Below are positions 8,158-16,894 of a DNA stretch of 37,815 bases, piece by piece. Source of the DNA: Actinomycetes bacterium (GTDB lineage Bacteria > Actinomycetota > Acidimicrobiia > Acidimicrobiales > JAMCPL01); contig JAJZWU010000017.1 in assembly GCA_021846515.1 (NCBI GenBank), positions 1 through 37,815 on the forward strand. Reading direction: 5' to 3'. Positions within the stretch are counted from its first letter, which is position 1. Every line of letters begins with the position of its first letter. The notes beneath the pieces were generated by a model. That model was given only the letters and a program-made list of their open reading frames with translations. It did not search any database and was not told where the DNA came from. The position numbers and the translations under genes were made by a program.

Positions 8158-9564
8158 ATGACAAGTCGTAGGATAGCCAAAAGTAAGAGTATCTCGGTAA
8201 GGATTCATGTTGTATCCGTATGTTGCGTAGCCTTTGCCGCTTTTGTTTTCATTCAGGCAACAGCAAATGCAGTTTCTGGTACTGTTGACAGCACATACCC
8301 TCCTCCCCGTGCTGAAGCAGTTAGTTCAGTTGCTCCATTGCCTATGTCTCCCTATTCTTGGGACCCCGGTCTATATGCTGAGGTCTCGCCGGGCAATAGT
8401 ACGGTACATGCCTGGGGCATGCGCCGTACATCCGGAGCCTGGGGAACCGGCCCAGTAAATTATCAGGCCGGCGCCACTACCGATAATCGTGTAGGCAGCT
8501 CCGGTCAGCTCAGCTTCTTGATGCAGGCTACGTATTGCCCGGATGGGCAGTGTTCCTATGGAGCGGGAACCGGCTACAAGGCGTTTGTACAATTCTGGGA
8601 TAATCCAACCAACTATATTGCATTTGGGCTCATCCACGACCCCGGTGTTTCACCTTCGGGTACGACTATTATGGTAGAGGGTGCGGCCAACGGTGTACCG
8701 GTAGGAGGGTACTGGCCACCCGGAGCAGTTACGGGTACACTACATAAGATTACCGTTACCTGGGGCATCCAGGGGATAGAGTTCAATATAGACGGAGCAG
8801 TGACCCTAGGATATTACCCCGTCGATATGAGTGATCCATCGGTGTCTTTTCTTGGTGCTGCACGTATTACGGGGGATATATGCGATGTCACATTCGAGAA
8901 TATACAATTTAGTGACAGTACCGATTCGCTTCCTTCGGGTAATCCATACCTTACTTATACAGATACCATAACCGAGAATGGTACAGGCACGGGCTACAGC
9001 GCATTTATAAATGTTCACGATGCGAATAGTGACGCTGTTGCCTTTGGTATACAGAGCGATACAACGAGTCCCACATCGAATGGTCAACCTTGGTTCATGT
9101 GGGAGAGGGTGGAGAATGGAAGTTTTACTCATAGTTACATAGAGCTGGCTTCCCATTCGCCATATACCGTAACTATAAAATGGTGGTCTGCCCCTACGGA
9201 TGAAGCGGTATTCTTTGTTAATGGGAGTCCGGTAGAAGAGATTCCGTTGGATCTTTCACCCAGGTTGTTCTTTCAGGTAGAAGGTGATGGCCGTCAAAAT
9301 GGAGACGGTGTTAACGATACGTTTGGTCCGGTAGATATCTCGGTTGGAAATGACTGTCCGGCTTATTGCGGGTTGAATGGATCGTGGAACACCGGTTTTG
9401 GCAAATTCGGGCTTAACGCCACCCAGACAAACAGCAATGCGCAGAATGGAGCTTCGTTTGATGTCAACGGCACGGTAACTGGGTTGCCCGCAGGGGCGAA
9501 TTGGGGCAATTATACCATGGCGGCAGGAATTGCTATGATTGCTCAGTATTGGAATGGTGCGTAA
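8158..9564 (+). CDS. Secreted protein with two lectin-like beta-sandwich units
   Basis: I do not recognise a named family. The frame is open from 8038, but ATG 8158 has AGGAG 8 nt before it and is followed by a textbook signal peptide: basic N-terminus, hydrophobic core about 18-33, cleavage after Ala-Asn-Ala near residue 38. I therefore choose it (468 aa). The mature protein has two similar halves. GTGYKAFVQFWDN near residue 136 and GTGYSAFINVHDA near 276 start corresponding segments, each continuing with IAFG/VAFG and ending in a beta-rich stretch. The pattern (GTGY, hydrophobic alternation, WxxxxAxFxxxG) resembles LamG or concanavalin-like lectin domains. The C-terminal 65 residues (CPAYCGLNGSW onward) are Gly/Asn rich with a Cys pair. 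A cell-surface or exported carbohydrate-binding role is an inference. Confidence 0.72.
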   Translation: MTSRRIAKSKSISVRIHVVSVCCVAFAAFVFIQATANAVSGTVDSTYPPPRAEAVSSVAPLPMSPYSWDPGLYAEVSPGNSTVHAWGMRRTSGAWGTGPVNYQAGATTDNRVGSSGQLSFLMQATYCPDGQCSYGAGTGYKAFVQFWDNPTNYIAFGLIHDPGVSPSGTTIMVEGAANGVPVGGYWPPGAVTGTLHKITVTWGIQGIEFNIDGAVTLGYYPVDMSDPSVSFLGAARITGDICDVTFENIQFSDSTDSLPSGNPYLTYTDTITENGTGTGYSAFINVHDANSDAVAFGIQSDTTSPTSNGQPWFMWERVENGSFTHSYIELASHSPYTVTIKWWSAPTDEAVFFVNGSPVEEIPLDLSPRLFFQVEGDGRQNGDGVNDTFGPVDISVGNDCPAYCGLNGSWNTGFGKFGLNATQTNSNAQNGASFDVNGTVTGLPAGANWGNYTMAAGIAMIAQYWNGA

Positions 9565-9578
9565 CGTTTTACTGATTT

Positions 9579-9662
9579 GCGGGCGTGGCGGAATTGGCAG
9601 ACGCGCCGGGTTTAGGTCCCGGTGCTCGTAAGAGCGTGGAGGTTCGAGTCCTCTCGCCCGCA
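9579..9662 (+). tRNA. tRNA-Leu (anticodon UAG)
   Basis: The acceptor arms GCGGGCG and CGCCCGC pair fully, with A as discriminator. The anticodon stem CCGGG/CCCGG encloses TTTAGGT, giving anticodon UAG. A long variable arm (TGCTCGTAAGAGCGT) marks a class II tRNA, and the T arm has TTCGAGT. CCA is not encoded. It lies 14 bp after the secreted-protein stop codon. Confidence 0.97.
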
Positions 9663-9870
9663 CTTCGTAATGCGATTTTACAACACTACTCGCGCCGACA
9701 TTAGCTGATTCAGTCTCCAGCCCTCGGTACTGGTACTCACTGTAACATTTTTTCCAGCTTGTACCCCTTGTCGTCGCCACGATCCCATTGTTATCGTCGT
9801 TGCACTCATTTGCAATTCCCTAATATACAGGGTTCCCAACTTCGGATTTAGTATTTTGCCGGTACTAGAG

Positions 9871-9876
9871 TAAGAT
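9871..9876 (+). promoter_or_regulatory. -10 element for a probably leaderless icd mRNA
   Basis: TAAGAT is followed by exactly 7 nt and then the icd ATG. No SD is present before that ATG, so transcription would begin at or next to the start codon. The remaining 200 bp between the tRNA and icd show no other gene or clear hairpin. Confidence 0.5.
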
Positions 9877-9883
9877 TGTAGAC

Positions 9884-11089
9884 ATGGCAGAAAAAATTAC
9901 AATGAACAGCGATGGAATATTGGTAGTACCCGATGAGCCGATCATCCCCTTTATAGAAGGTGACGGTACTGGGGTGGATATATGGCCGGCTGCGAAGCTG
10001 GTTATCGATACGGCAGTTGCCAAACAGGGCAAGGAGATCGTTTGGAAAGAGGTCTTGGCTGGCGAGAAAGCATACAATGAGACCGGCAATTGGCTTCCGG
10101 ATGAGACCGTGGAGGCTTTCCGTGAATATCTTATTGGGATCAAGGGTCCGCTTACTACTCCAGTGGGTGGAGGGATAAGGTCGCTTAATGTCGCTCTACG
10201 CCAGATACTCGACCTCTATGTCTGTCTACGGCCAGTCAGGTGGTTTGAGGGCGTACCTTCTCCTGTATTGCACCCGGAAAGAGTGGATATGGTTATATTC
10301 CGGGAAAATACCGAGGATGTCTACGCAGGACTTGAAGTACAGGCTGGAACTCCTGAGGCTACCAAGCTGGCGGCCTTCTTGAAGGAGAATATGGGCTGGA
10401 ACATCAAAGACAACTCCGGTATCGGGATAAAGCCGGTATCGGAAGAGGGATCGAAGCGTCTCATAAGAGCTGCCATCAAGTACGCACTATCCCATGGCCG
10501 TAGTAGCGTGACTATGGTACACAAGGGTAATATACAGAAGTTTACTGAAGGGGCATTCCGCAGTTGGGGCTATGATCTGGTAAGAGATGAGTTTGGTGAT
10601 GTTGCGGTATCGTGGGATGACTGCAACGGCAAGCCGGGAGACAAGTTGCTGGTAAAGGACAATATAGCTGATATCACCCTACAGCAGGTACTTACTCGGC
10701 CCGCAGACTTTGACGTGATCGCCACTACAAACTTGAATGGCGACTACCTTTCAGATGCTTTAGCCGCTCAAGTGGGAGGTATCGGAATAGCTCCGGGAGC
10801 GAACATAAACTACGTAACCGGTCATGGGATATTTGAAGCTACGCACGGTACTGCTCCCAAATACGCTGGCTTGGACAAGGTAAATCCCGGTTCTGTAATC
10901 CTGTCAGGTGTTCTCATGCTAGAGCACCTGGGATGGAACGATGCTGCAAACAGCATAGTAAGGGCGCTTGAGGCTACTATTGCCGCCAAGATTGTTACCT
11001 ATGATTTCGCCAGGCTCATGGACAATGCAACCGAGGTGAAATGCTCGGAGTTTGCAGCTGAGATAGCGGCGCGAATCCAAGAGGCATAA
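9884..11089 (+). CDS. icd: Isocitrate dehydrogenase, NADP-dependent
   Basis: This TCA-cycle enzyme oxidatively decarboxylates isocitrate to 2-oxoglutarate and makes NADPH. The 401-aa protein is of the homodimeric E. coli type, not the monomeric type common in other actinobacteria. Visible features are the [10 protein letters not shown] entry, the substrate loop [13 protein letters not shown] with Ser100 (equivalent to the E. coli phosphorylated Ser113), the [10 protein letters not shown] block, and the NADP-discriminating stretch HGTAPKYAG with Lys-Tyr. There is no SD; a TANNNT hexamer 7 nt upstream suggests a leaderless message. purD begins 9 bp after the stop. No AceK kinase is in the window, so regulation through Ser100 is not implied. 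Confidence 0.96.
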   Translation: MAEKITMNSDGILVVPDEPIIPFIEGDGTGVDIWPAAKLVIDTAVAKQGKEIVWKEVLAGEKAYNETGNWLPDETVEAFREYLIGIKGPLTTPVGGGIRSLNVALRQILDLYVCLRPVRWFEGVPSPVLHPERVDMVIFRENTEDVYAGLEVQAGTPEATKLAAFLKENMGWNIKDNSGIGIKPVSEEGSKRLIRAAIKYALSHGRSSVTMVHKGNIQKFTEGAFRSWGYDLVRDEFGDVAVSWDDCNGKPGDKLLVKDNIADITLQQVLTRPADFDVIATTNLNGDYLSDALAAQVGGIGIAPGANINYVTGHGIFEATHGTAPKYAGLDKVNPGSVILSGVLMLEHLGWNDAANSIVRALEATIAAKIVTYDFARLMDNATEVKCSEFAAEIAARIQEA

Positions 11090-11098
11090 TACGACTGG

Positions 11099-12400
11099 AT
11101 GAGAAGTCTTATAGTAGGCCATGGCGGGCGGGAGAGCGCACTGGGCATGCGTATGTCGCAATCCAGTACTCTTTATGCCTTTATGGGGCACGTAAATCCC
11201 ACCTTGGCGGACATGGTCTTGAGGACGGGTGGTGAATACACGATCGGCGATGTATGTGATGCACGCGCCATAGCAGACTATGCGACAGAGAAATCTGTGG
11301 ATGTAGCCATGGTGAGTAGTGACAATCCCCTGGAAGCTGGGGTGGTTGATGCGCTGCAGGCATCAGGTATTCCGGCGGTCGGCCCTACTCGTGACGGCGC
11401 CGAGATAGAATGGAACAAGGCATTTTCACGCCAAGTGGTTTCGAAAATAGAGCCTGAGGCAAATCCCCAATATATTTTAGTAAGAGATATCGACGGGCTT
11501 GCGTGCGCTATATCGGATATGTCGAAAGGTGGCAGGCAGGTGGTCATCAAGCCTGTCGGGTTGACCGGAGGAAAAGGGGTAAAGGTAGTGGGACCGCATT
11601 TGGCGGATAACGAGGCTGCTTATGAATACGGTTCAAGTATCATCCTGTCCGGTCAAGCCGGTGGGGCGGTAATAGTAGAGGAGAGGATAGATGCTCCCGA
11701 GTTCACCATACAGGCGATGACTGACGGGAATAAGGTAGTATTTCCACCTGCAACATACGACTATCCGTATCGCTACGATGGAGACAGTGGACCGGGTACC
11801 GGAGGTATGGGCTCGTATTCCATGACTGATGGGTTATTGCCATTCCTGGATAAGTCCACCTACGAGCATGCTTGCCAGATAACAGAAGATGCTATACACT
11901 ATCTGGCAAGAGATGGCCGTCATTTTACCGGATGCATGAATGCAGGGTTCTTCGCAACAGAAGATGGCCCAAAGGTTATAGAGTTCAATTCCAGATTCGG
12001 CGATCCGGAGGGACTTAACATTATGACGTTATTCGAGGGTGATTGGGTGGATGTAATGTACGCCATGCATCATGGGAAGCTTAATGACCTTCTTGTACCG
12101 CTGGCCAGAGAGTCTTCGGTGGTGGTCTATCTGGTATCTCCGGAATATGCATTAAAGCAGGGTAATCCCCACAGATTCAGCTTGGATGTCAATCGAGCCT
12201 CAGCAGATGGAGTAAATGTGTATTTTTCATCAGCCTGCGAGGAAAGCCCCGGTCAATTTGTAACGGTTGGCACGTCTCGGGCAGTTGCATTTGCGGCTCA
12301 TGCACCAATCCTGGCAGATGCCAGAGAGCAGGTTTACGGCGTGATCGGATCGATCGTAGATGGTCCGCTGGAGTATCGAAAGGATATTGCGCTGATATAA
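11099..12400 (+). CDS. purD: Phosphoribosylamine-glycine ligase, divergent (archaeal-like) form
   Basis: PurD joins phosphoribosylamine and glycine with ATP to give GAR in purine synthesis. The 433-aa protein has the PurD layout: an N-terminal Rossmann-like domain (LIVGHGGRESAL), ATP-grasp core (VIKPVGLTGGKGVKVVG and DGDSGPGTGGMG near residue 226), the metal site EFNSRFGDPE, and a C-terminal domain. It departs from ordinary bacterial PurD at several points: GGRESAL for GGREHAL, no APGN motif, and TYDYPYRY where QDHKR is usual. The IEWNK and GLTGGKGVK wording recalls archaeal PurD as I remember it, which would suggest an old transfer or a separate subfamily. It follows icd closely and precedes a membrane-protein gene. 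No other pur genes are here. Confidence 0.85.
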   Translation: MRSLIVGHGGRESALGMRMSQSSTLYAFMGHVNPTLADMVLRTGGEYTIGDVCDARAIADYATEKSVDVAMVSSDNPLEAGVVDALQASGIPAVGPTRDGAEIEWNKAFSRQVVSKIEPEANPQYILVRDIDGLACAISDMSKGGRQVVIKPVGLTGGKGVKVVGPHLADNEAAYEYGSSIILSGQAGGAVIVEERIDAPEFTIQAMTDGNKVVFPPATYDYPYRYDGDSGPGTGGMGSYSMTDGLLPFLDKSTYEHACQITEDAIHYLARDGRHFTGCMNAGFFATEDGPKVIEFNSRFGDPEGLNIMTLFEGDWVDVMYAMHHGKLNDLLVPLARESSVVVYLVSPEYALKQGNPHRFSLDVNRASADGVNVYFSSACEESPGQFVTVGTSRAVAFAAHAPILADAREQVYGVIGSIVDGPLEYRKDIALI

Positions 12401-12401
12401 T
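12396..12401 (+). promoter_or_regulatory. Putative -10 element at the purD stop
   Basis: TATAAT overlaps the purD stop codon, 12 nt before the ATG at 12414, which has no SD. It could drive a transcript with a very short leader for the membrane-protein gene. A match this AT-rich can also arise by chance at a stop codon. Confidence 0.3.
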
Positions 12402-12413
12402 CGTATATGATAT

Positions 12414-13076
12414 ATGGATACTCAAAATTACGACAAGCAGGAGCAGAACCACCATTATAGTATAGATCTTCTCCGGTTCAACAAACTGGTGTCGCTGGCG
12501 CTTATTGCAATTGTTGCCGGTTTGATCCCTTGGACGGTATTCTTGGCCATCAAGCTACCTATAAGATACACGGCGCGCCACTGGACGCTGTTGTGGGTAG
12601 GGTTCGATTTGGTACTTATGATTGTTCTGGCCTACACTGCCTGGGCTGCATGGTTCCGTAAACAGATAATGGTGGTGATGTCCATAGTAGCCGGTACTAT
12701 GCTGGCTGCTGATGCTTGGTTTGATGTGATCACCTCTCTCGGGAAGAGGGGCGAATGGATTACACTGCTCACTGCGTTTCTGGCTGAGATCCCGGGGAGC
12801 ATATTCTTCTTTTGGCTTGCCAGAGCAGTTATCTTGAGATCTATAGACAATGTATACAAGATGGCCGGCATAGCTAGCTCCCCTCCTCGCTTACGGGATA
12901 CTTCGGTACTCTACACACTCTCTTCTCTATCCACAGAGCACAAGAACCTTCCTCTGCCGACAGGTAGCAAGAAAGCCAATTCTCCGTTGGACGGGGAACT
13001 CTCCGGTCAGTCGACGGAGCAAAAGCAGGTATCCCCTGGTCTGGGGGTCACCTCAGCCCCAGGTAAGAAAGAGTAA
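12414..13076 (+). CDS. Four-helix membrane protein of unknown function
   Basis: The 220-aa protein has four predicted membrane helices (about residues 26-48, 57-80, 84-104, 113-136), then a hydrophilic Ser/Pro/Lys-rich tail of about 75 residues. The motifs WVGFDLVLM in helix 2 and DAWFDVITS in helix 3, with a Glu-Ile-Pro in helix 4, recall a family of uncharacterised actinobacterial membrane proteins; I know no function for it. It lies 13 bp after purD and 17 bp before the radical SAM gene, so the three may be cotranscribed. The positions of Asp and Trp within helices could point to a bound cofactor or ion, but that is speculation. Confidence 0.75.
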   Translation: MDTQNYDKQEQNHHYSIDLLRFNKLVSLALIAIVAGLIPWTVFLAIKLPIRYTARHWTLLWVGFDLVLMIVLAYTAWAAWFRKQIMVVMSIVAGTMLAADAWFDVITSLGKRGEWITLLTAFLAEIPGSIFFFWLARAVILRSIDNVYKMAGIASSPPRLRDTSVLYTLSSLSTEHKNLPLPTGSKKANSPLDGELSGQSTEQKQVSPGLGVTSAPGKKE

Positions 13077-13093
13077 TAGGGCAGGAGAGGGTA

Positions 13094-14341
13094 ATGGTGT
13101 CGACCGATCTGCCAGTTGCAGCTCCTAGTGCAGTTCCCAACTCGGCCCCTTACCGGCAGCTCCATTTTGACAGGGGGGCAAGGCCATTTTTGGTCCTGTG
13201 GGAGTTAACACGAGCCTGTGATCTGGCTTGCATCCATTGCCGTGCAGAATCCAGGTCATGGAGAGATCCAGATGAGCTTTCTACCCCTGAGATCACCAAT
13301 GTACTCAACGACCTGGCGGCTCTGGGTGCCCCAAGGCCAATAGTAGTGCTGACAGGAGGAGATCCATTTAAGCGTCCCGACCTTTCCGATATCATATCTT
13401 ATGGTACGAAGCTCTCATTACGGATGGCTGTATCACCGTCTGGTACTCCGTTGGCGACGCGTAAGAACCTTGCAGAGTTACGGCTTGCCGGGGCAACCGC
13501 TGTCTCCTTCTCTATTGACGGTGCTTCAGCAGAGTCGCATGATAGCTTTCGCAGGGTTCCGGGCTCGTTTGACCTGACTGTGAATGCCTGCAGGGAGGCA
13601 GTCGATTTGGGCTTTCATCTACAGGTGAACACTACGGTTACCAGTGAAACAGTTGATCAGTTGCCGGGCATCCTCCGTCTGGTAGGTTCTATTCCAGCTG
13701 GACTTTGGAGTCTGTTCTTTATAGTGCCAACGGGCAGAGGACGTCTGCTAACACCGCTCAGTGCGGAGCAGGTAGAAGATGTGCTTTTATTCTTGGCGGA
13801 GGTATCCGACGTTATGCCGGTTAAGAGTACTGAGGCGCCCCAGTTCAGGCGAATACTTGTTCAGCGAGAAGCTGGCCCCGGCGTAGCGCCCACTACCTCT
13901 CTCTATTCTAGGCTGATGGAGGGGATTGGAGATGTTCTGCTGGCTGGTAACCACGGCAATGTGGGTGGCCGAAATTCAACTACCAGTCGTAGCTCTGGCG
14001 CCAGTGTACGCAGCGGTCCGGCTCGTCGTCCTTTGGTGGTAGGTGACGGTTATGGTGTGGTGTTCATCTCGCATACGGGAGAGGTATTACCCAGCGGTTT
14101 CCTGCCAATGGTCGTCGGCAATGTTAGGGACTCTTCTATAGTAAATATATACAGGGAGTCAGAATTACTCAATATGTTGAGATCACCTTATCTGTATGGA
14201 GGGAGATGCGGCGTCTGCGAGTATCGTGATATCTGTGGAGGTTCGCGTGCTCAGGCGTTTGCTGCCTATGGTGATCCACTTGCAGAGGATCCAAACTGCT
14301 CATTCCAGCCGGTTACCGATCCACCGGCTATTGCAAGCTGA
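13094..14341 (+). CDS. Radical SAM/SPASM protein
   Basis: The 415-aa protein carries the radical SAM cluster site CDLACIHC (Cys42, Cys46, Cys49) and the SAM-binding LTGGDPF (about 86-92). Its C-terminal SPASM-type motif uses Cys372, Cys375, Cys381 and Cys402 (CGVCEYRDICGG ... EDPNC) and should bind an auxiliary Fe-S cluster. The WELTRACDLAC opening and the GDPLAEDPNC ending resemble the AhbD/NirJ heme-synthesis enzymes and the uncharacterised actinobacterial TIGR04053-like group. Without ahb or nir neighbours I favour the latter. A Gly/Ser/Arg-rich insertion near residues 293-312 is probably a loop. ATG 13094 is preceded by AGGAG at a good distance. It is convergent with the GH5 gene. Confidence 0.85.
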   Translation: MVSTDLPVAAPSAVPNSAPYRQLHFDRGARPFLVLWELTRACDLACIHCRAESRSWRDPDELSTPEITNVLNDLAALGAPRPIVVLTGGDPFKRPDLSDIISYGTKLSLRMAVSPSGTPLATRKNLAELRLAGATAVSFSIDGASAESHDSFRRVPGSFDLTVNACREAVDLGFHLQVNTTVTSETVDQLPGILRLVGSIPAGLWSLFFIVPTGRGRLLTPLSAEQVEDVLLFLAEVSDVMPVKSTEAPQFRRILVQREAGPGVAPTTSLYSRLMEGIGDVLLAGNHGNVGGRNSTTSRSSGASVRSGPARRPLVVGDGYGVVFISHTGEVLPSGFLPMVVGNVRDSSIVNIYRESELLNMLRSPYLYGGRCGVCEYRDICGGSRAQAFAAYGDPLAEDPNCSFQPVTDPPAIAS

Positions 14342-14357
14342 AACTGCGTTCCCGTTT

Positions 14358-14379
14358 CTGCCAATGGCAGGGTTGGCAG
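14358..14379. terminator. Weak hairpin between convergent genes
   Basis: CTGCCAA and TTGGCAG form a perfect 7-bp stem around an 8-nt loop, in the 46-bp space between the convergent radical SAM and GH5 genes. Neither strand shows a following T-run, so this may be a factor-assisted terminator or chance. Confidence 0.3.
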
Positions 14380-14387
14380 GCAAACGA

Positions 14388-15968
14388 TCAAGAGCAGGTA
14401 TGACCACCATGTGAAGGAGCAAGAGTAACCGTTACACTTGTAGCGCCGGTTTTATTATAGAGTTCAAGCCAGTTGGAGCAGGTCGTGTTTTTCGATGATA
14501 CTTTGGCAGTGGCGCCGGATACATGCAACGAATATCCATGCGGATAGTGTAGAGCAACGGAGGTATATACAAGCGTAGGAGCAGTTATTTTTTTGGTGGC
14601 GCTGTAGCTTAGATGGAAAATGCCTGTAGATGGATTGTATCCATATGAACCGGGCACGCCGGCGATGGCTGCCGGGTATGGCTGCGAGAGGGCAGTTGCC
14701 TTCTTCCTGTGCAAGCTGGTGATTATGCAATCGTTACGGAAGAGGCTTTCCGGGGAGTCTTTCGGGCACTTTCCATGGTCAGATGCATAACTACGTGTAG
14801 TAATATCTCCGGATGCCTTGAATTGCCAGTATATCCAGCCAATCATATCCTGACTGGCAAGCTGGATATCCTTGGATATCTCTGGGGTATAGAAGGTGGC
14901 TCCAAATTCTGTCATAAATGGAGCAGCACCAGTTTCTGAGTAAGCTGCAAGGGCGTTTGAATCGACGTGCTGGAATTGTCCATAACAAAGAGATAGGCGG
15001 GCAGTGGTATAGGGATTGCTGAACTCCCCATGGGTCAGGCAGTAGTTATGGAACGAGAAGCCAACCGGGTCAAGGTTGGAGGGTGGAGCGGTAAAGCTGG
15101 AGGGTACTCCACCATTGAAAGTAACGGGTGGTTCGTAAAAAATGATGTGAGAGGGATCATTTTTTCTTATTGCTTGGGCACTCATTGTCTCGAATGGCTC
15201 CAGATACTTTGTATCGAATATGGCAGGAGATCCAATGAATTTGGCCGGCCATGGTTCGTTCATGATATCGTATCCAAGTACCATCGGGTCATTCTTGAAG
15301 TAAGCTGCCACCTTGCCCCACGCCTGTGCATAAGATTGCCATACGTCTCCACGGTTTTCCCATAATCCGTCAAATGCAGCCATTACCGCATTCGATAGTT
15401 GATTGCCTGGAAACGGCCGATTGACCGAAAGACTGAGATGGTGATTGTGAACAGCCCACTGGGGGAATCCCTCCCCTCCGAATTTCTGTGTATATAGGTC
15501 CTGGTGGCTGTCTACAAGAGTGAATATATGCTGAGCTGCCAGCATTTTTTCTGTACGCTGCAGGCAGTTCAGGTAGTTGTAGTCAAACTTACCTTTTTGC
15601 GGCTCAAACCCCTCCCACAGATACCCGAGGCGTACTACATCAAAACCGAGGTTGTGCATCAATGAGGCATCGGCCGGTTCGATCCCCCAAGCCGTGTCCT
15701 GTGGGCAATATGGGGGTACTTTGTATACTTCGTTTACGCCATGAAGTATGATTACGCGTCCTGTGCTGTCGACTATAAACCTACCTGAAGTGGTAAGCGG
15801 TCCCTTTGGCCAGTCTATGCCCTTTAGGTCGGACGATTTGTAGAGGGAAGATGGGGTGTCCTGGTAGCTTTGAGATGACTTTGGAGTGGTAGCGCAGGCC
15901 GCCAATGCCATAATAGGTAATAACAGCGCCAAGATCGCAATAAGGGGGTATCTCAATGCTCTGTTCAT
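14388..15968 (-). CDS. Endoglycoceramidase-like GH5 lipoprotein
   Basis: The 526-aa protein begins with a lipoprotein signal whose lipobox (ALAAC) puts the lipidated Cys near residue 24, so it should be anchored outside the membrane. The catalytic region is GH5 of the endoglycoceramidase type: GRVIILHGVNEVYK, VVRLGYLWEGFEP, LVDSHQDLYTQKF, acid/base Glu in YDIMNEPWP (about 238) and nucleophile Glu in FMTEFGAT (about 352). A C-terminal beta domain (GYNPSTGIFHLSY) follows, as in rhodococcal enzymes, and two Cys near the end may form a disulfide. Known members release the glycan from glycosphingolipids or related glycolipids; the substrate here is unknown. The ATG overlaps the stop of the phosphatase gene by 4 nt (ATGA), so translation is probably coupled. 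Confidence 0.85.
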   Translation of the reverse strand: MNRALRYPLIAILALLLPIMALAACATTPKSSQSYQDTPSSLYKSSDLKGIDWPKGPLTTSGRFIVDSTGRVIILHGVNEVYKVPPYCPQDTAWGIEPADASLMHNLGFDVVRLGYLWEGFEPQKGKFDYNYLNCLQRTEKMLAAQHIFTLVDSHQDLYTQKFGGEGFPQWAVHNHHLSLSVNRPFPGNQLSNAVMAAFDGLWENRGDVWQSYAQAWGKVAAYFKNDPMVLGYDIMNEPWPAKFIGSPAIFDTKYLEPFETMSAQAIRKNDPSHIIFYEPPVTFNGGVPSSFTAPPSNLDPVGFSFHNYCLTHGEFSNPYTTARLSLCYGQFQHVDSNALAAYSETGAAPFMTEFGATFYTPEISKDIQLASQDMIGWIYWQFKASGDITTRSYASDHGKCPKDSPESLFRNDCIITSLHRKKATALSQPYPAAIAGVPGSYGYNPSTGIFHLSYSATKKITAPTLVYTSVALHYPHGYSLHVSGATAKVSSKNTTCSNWLELYNKTGATSVTVTLAPSHGGHTCS

Positions 15969-16753
15969 GACAGCACCTCTGGGCCGGTTCCGTTGATCTT
16001 GTTATAGAATTGGTCAAGCAGTTCCCGGTTGGCAGCAGCAATAATTGCATGCCTTACTGCATTGTCCATAGATAATATATTGCTACCGTCTGTATCACGC
16101 ATGTATCCACCTGCTTCTTCGCAAATTAACTTACCTGCAATATAGTCCCATACTCCGAGATGGGCAAAGCCAACCGATCCATAACAGTCCAATACCCCTT
16201 CCGCCACCAGGCATATATCCAGTGCAGCTGCACCAAGGACACGATACTGTGACCATCCAAGGTATCTACCGGGGAAACCGGATAGACCCACTATCGACTC
16301 TGAGAATGCATTGCAACTTGAAGTTGCCAGCCTTGTTTCGTCTTTCCAGGAGCCGAGTCCTTTTACTGCACGGTAAGTATCTCCATCGGCCAGGTTCGAT
16401 ACGAGGGCAACACGCGGTCCATCTATCCCTACTGAACATAGACTGGTGGCATACCACGGGATGCCATGAGCAGCGTTGGTTGACCCGTCAATTGGGTCTA
16501 TGACTACGATAATATCCTCTATTGCATTGTTGGGCGATGTGATACCACTCTCTTCTGAAAGAGTGGTAAGCCGGTTGTCGTGCAGTATTTTAATAGCGGC
16601 GGCATCTGCAGCAAGGTCAATTTCATATTGGCCGGGTCTTTCGCCCAAAGACGATCTGTCCTTTACCGAATTTAATGCTTCGATAACTGCGGTTTTTACC
16701 TCATCAAATATTTCGAGTAGCCATTTGTCTGTGTTGTCGGGTAAGTTAGTCAT
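15965..16753 (-). CDS. Inositol-monophosphatase-family phosphatase
   Basis: The 262-aa protein belongs to the Mg-dependent, Li-sensitive phosphatase superfamily. It has the metal-binding Glu67-Glu68 (LSEESG), DPIDGSTN at 86-93, and a late GVWDYIAGKLICEEAGG block containing the third metal ligand. Members hydrolyse inositol phosphate, fructose-1,6-bisphosphate, histidinol phosphate or PAP, and the motifs do not decide among these. The neighbouring GH5 lipoprotein, coupled by a 4-nt overlap, suggests a link to glycolipid or inositol-lipid turnover, but this is inference. No SD precedes ATG 16753; a TATACT lies 15 nt upstream on the minus strand, so the leader may be very short. Confidence 0.88.
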   Translation of the reverse strand: MTNLPDNTDKWLLEIFDEVKTAVIEALNSVKDRSSLGERPGQYEIDLAADAAAIKILHDNRLTTLSEESGITSPNNAIEDIIVVIDPIDGSTNAAHGIPWYATSLCSVGIDGPRVALVSNLADGDTYRAVKGLGSWKDETRLATSSCNAFSESIVGLSGFPGRYLGWSQYRVLGAAALDICLVAEGVLDCYGSVGFAHLGVWDYIAGKLICEEAGGYMRDTDGSNILSMDNAVRHAIIAAANRELLDQFYNKINGTGPEVLS

Positions 16754-16881
16754 CTTGTCGTACTTGTGAGTATACTATTTCAGAGGCTAGCCTGCGGCTT
16801 GTACTCTGTATTTTATTAAGTTTCACAGATAGGCGGTTGCTCGGCATCAAATAACTGCCGCTTAATGAGCTTGTAAGGTGT

Positions 16882-16887
16882 TAGACT
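16882..16887 (+). promoter_or_regulatory. -10 element for a probably leaderless mRNA
   Basis: TAGACT is followed by exactly 7 nt and then the ATG at 16895, which lacks an SD. The spacing is identical to that at icd, the HNH gene and divIVA. Confidence 0.42.
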
Positions 16888-16894
16888 ACTGGGT

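Noticed and set aside
9256-9780. Minus-strand open frame of 174 codons across the tRNA-Leu region
   Set aside because: It is antisense to the tRNA and the secreted-protein gene. Its RDLNPARLPIPP-type segment is the well-known spurious translation of a tRNA-Leu.
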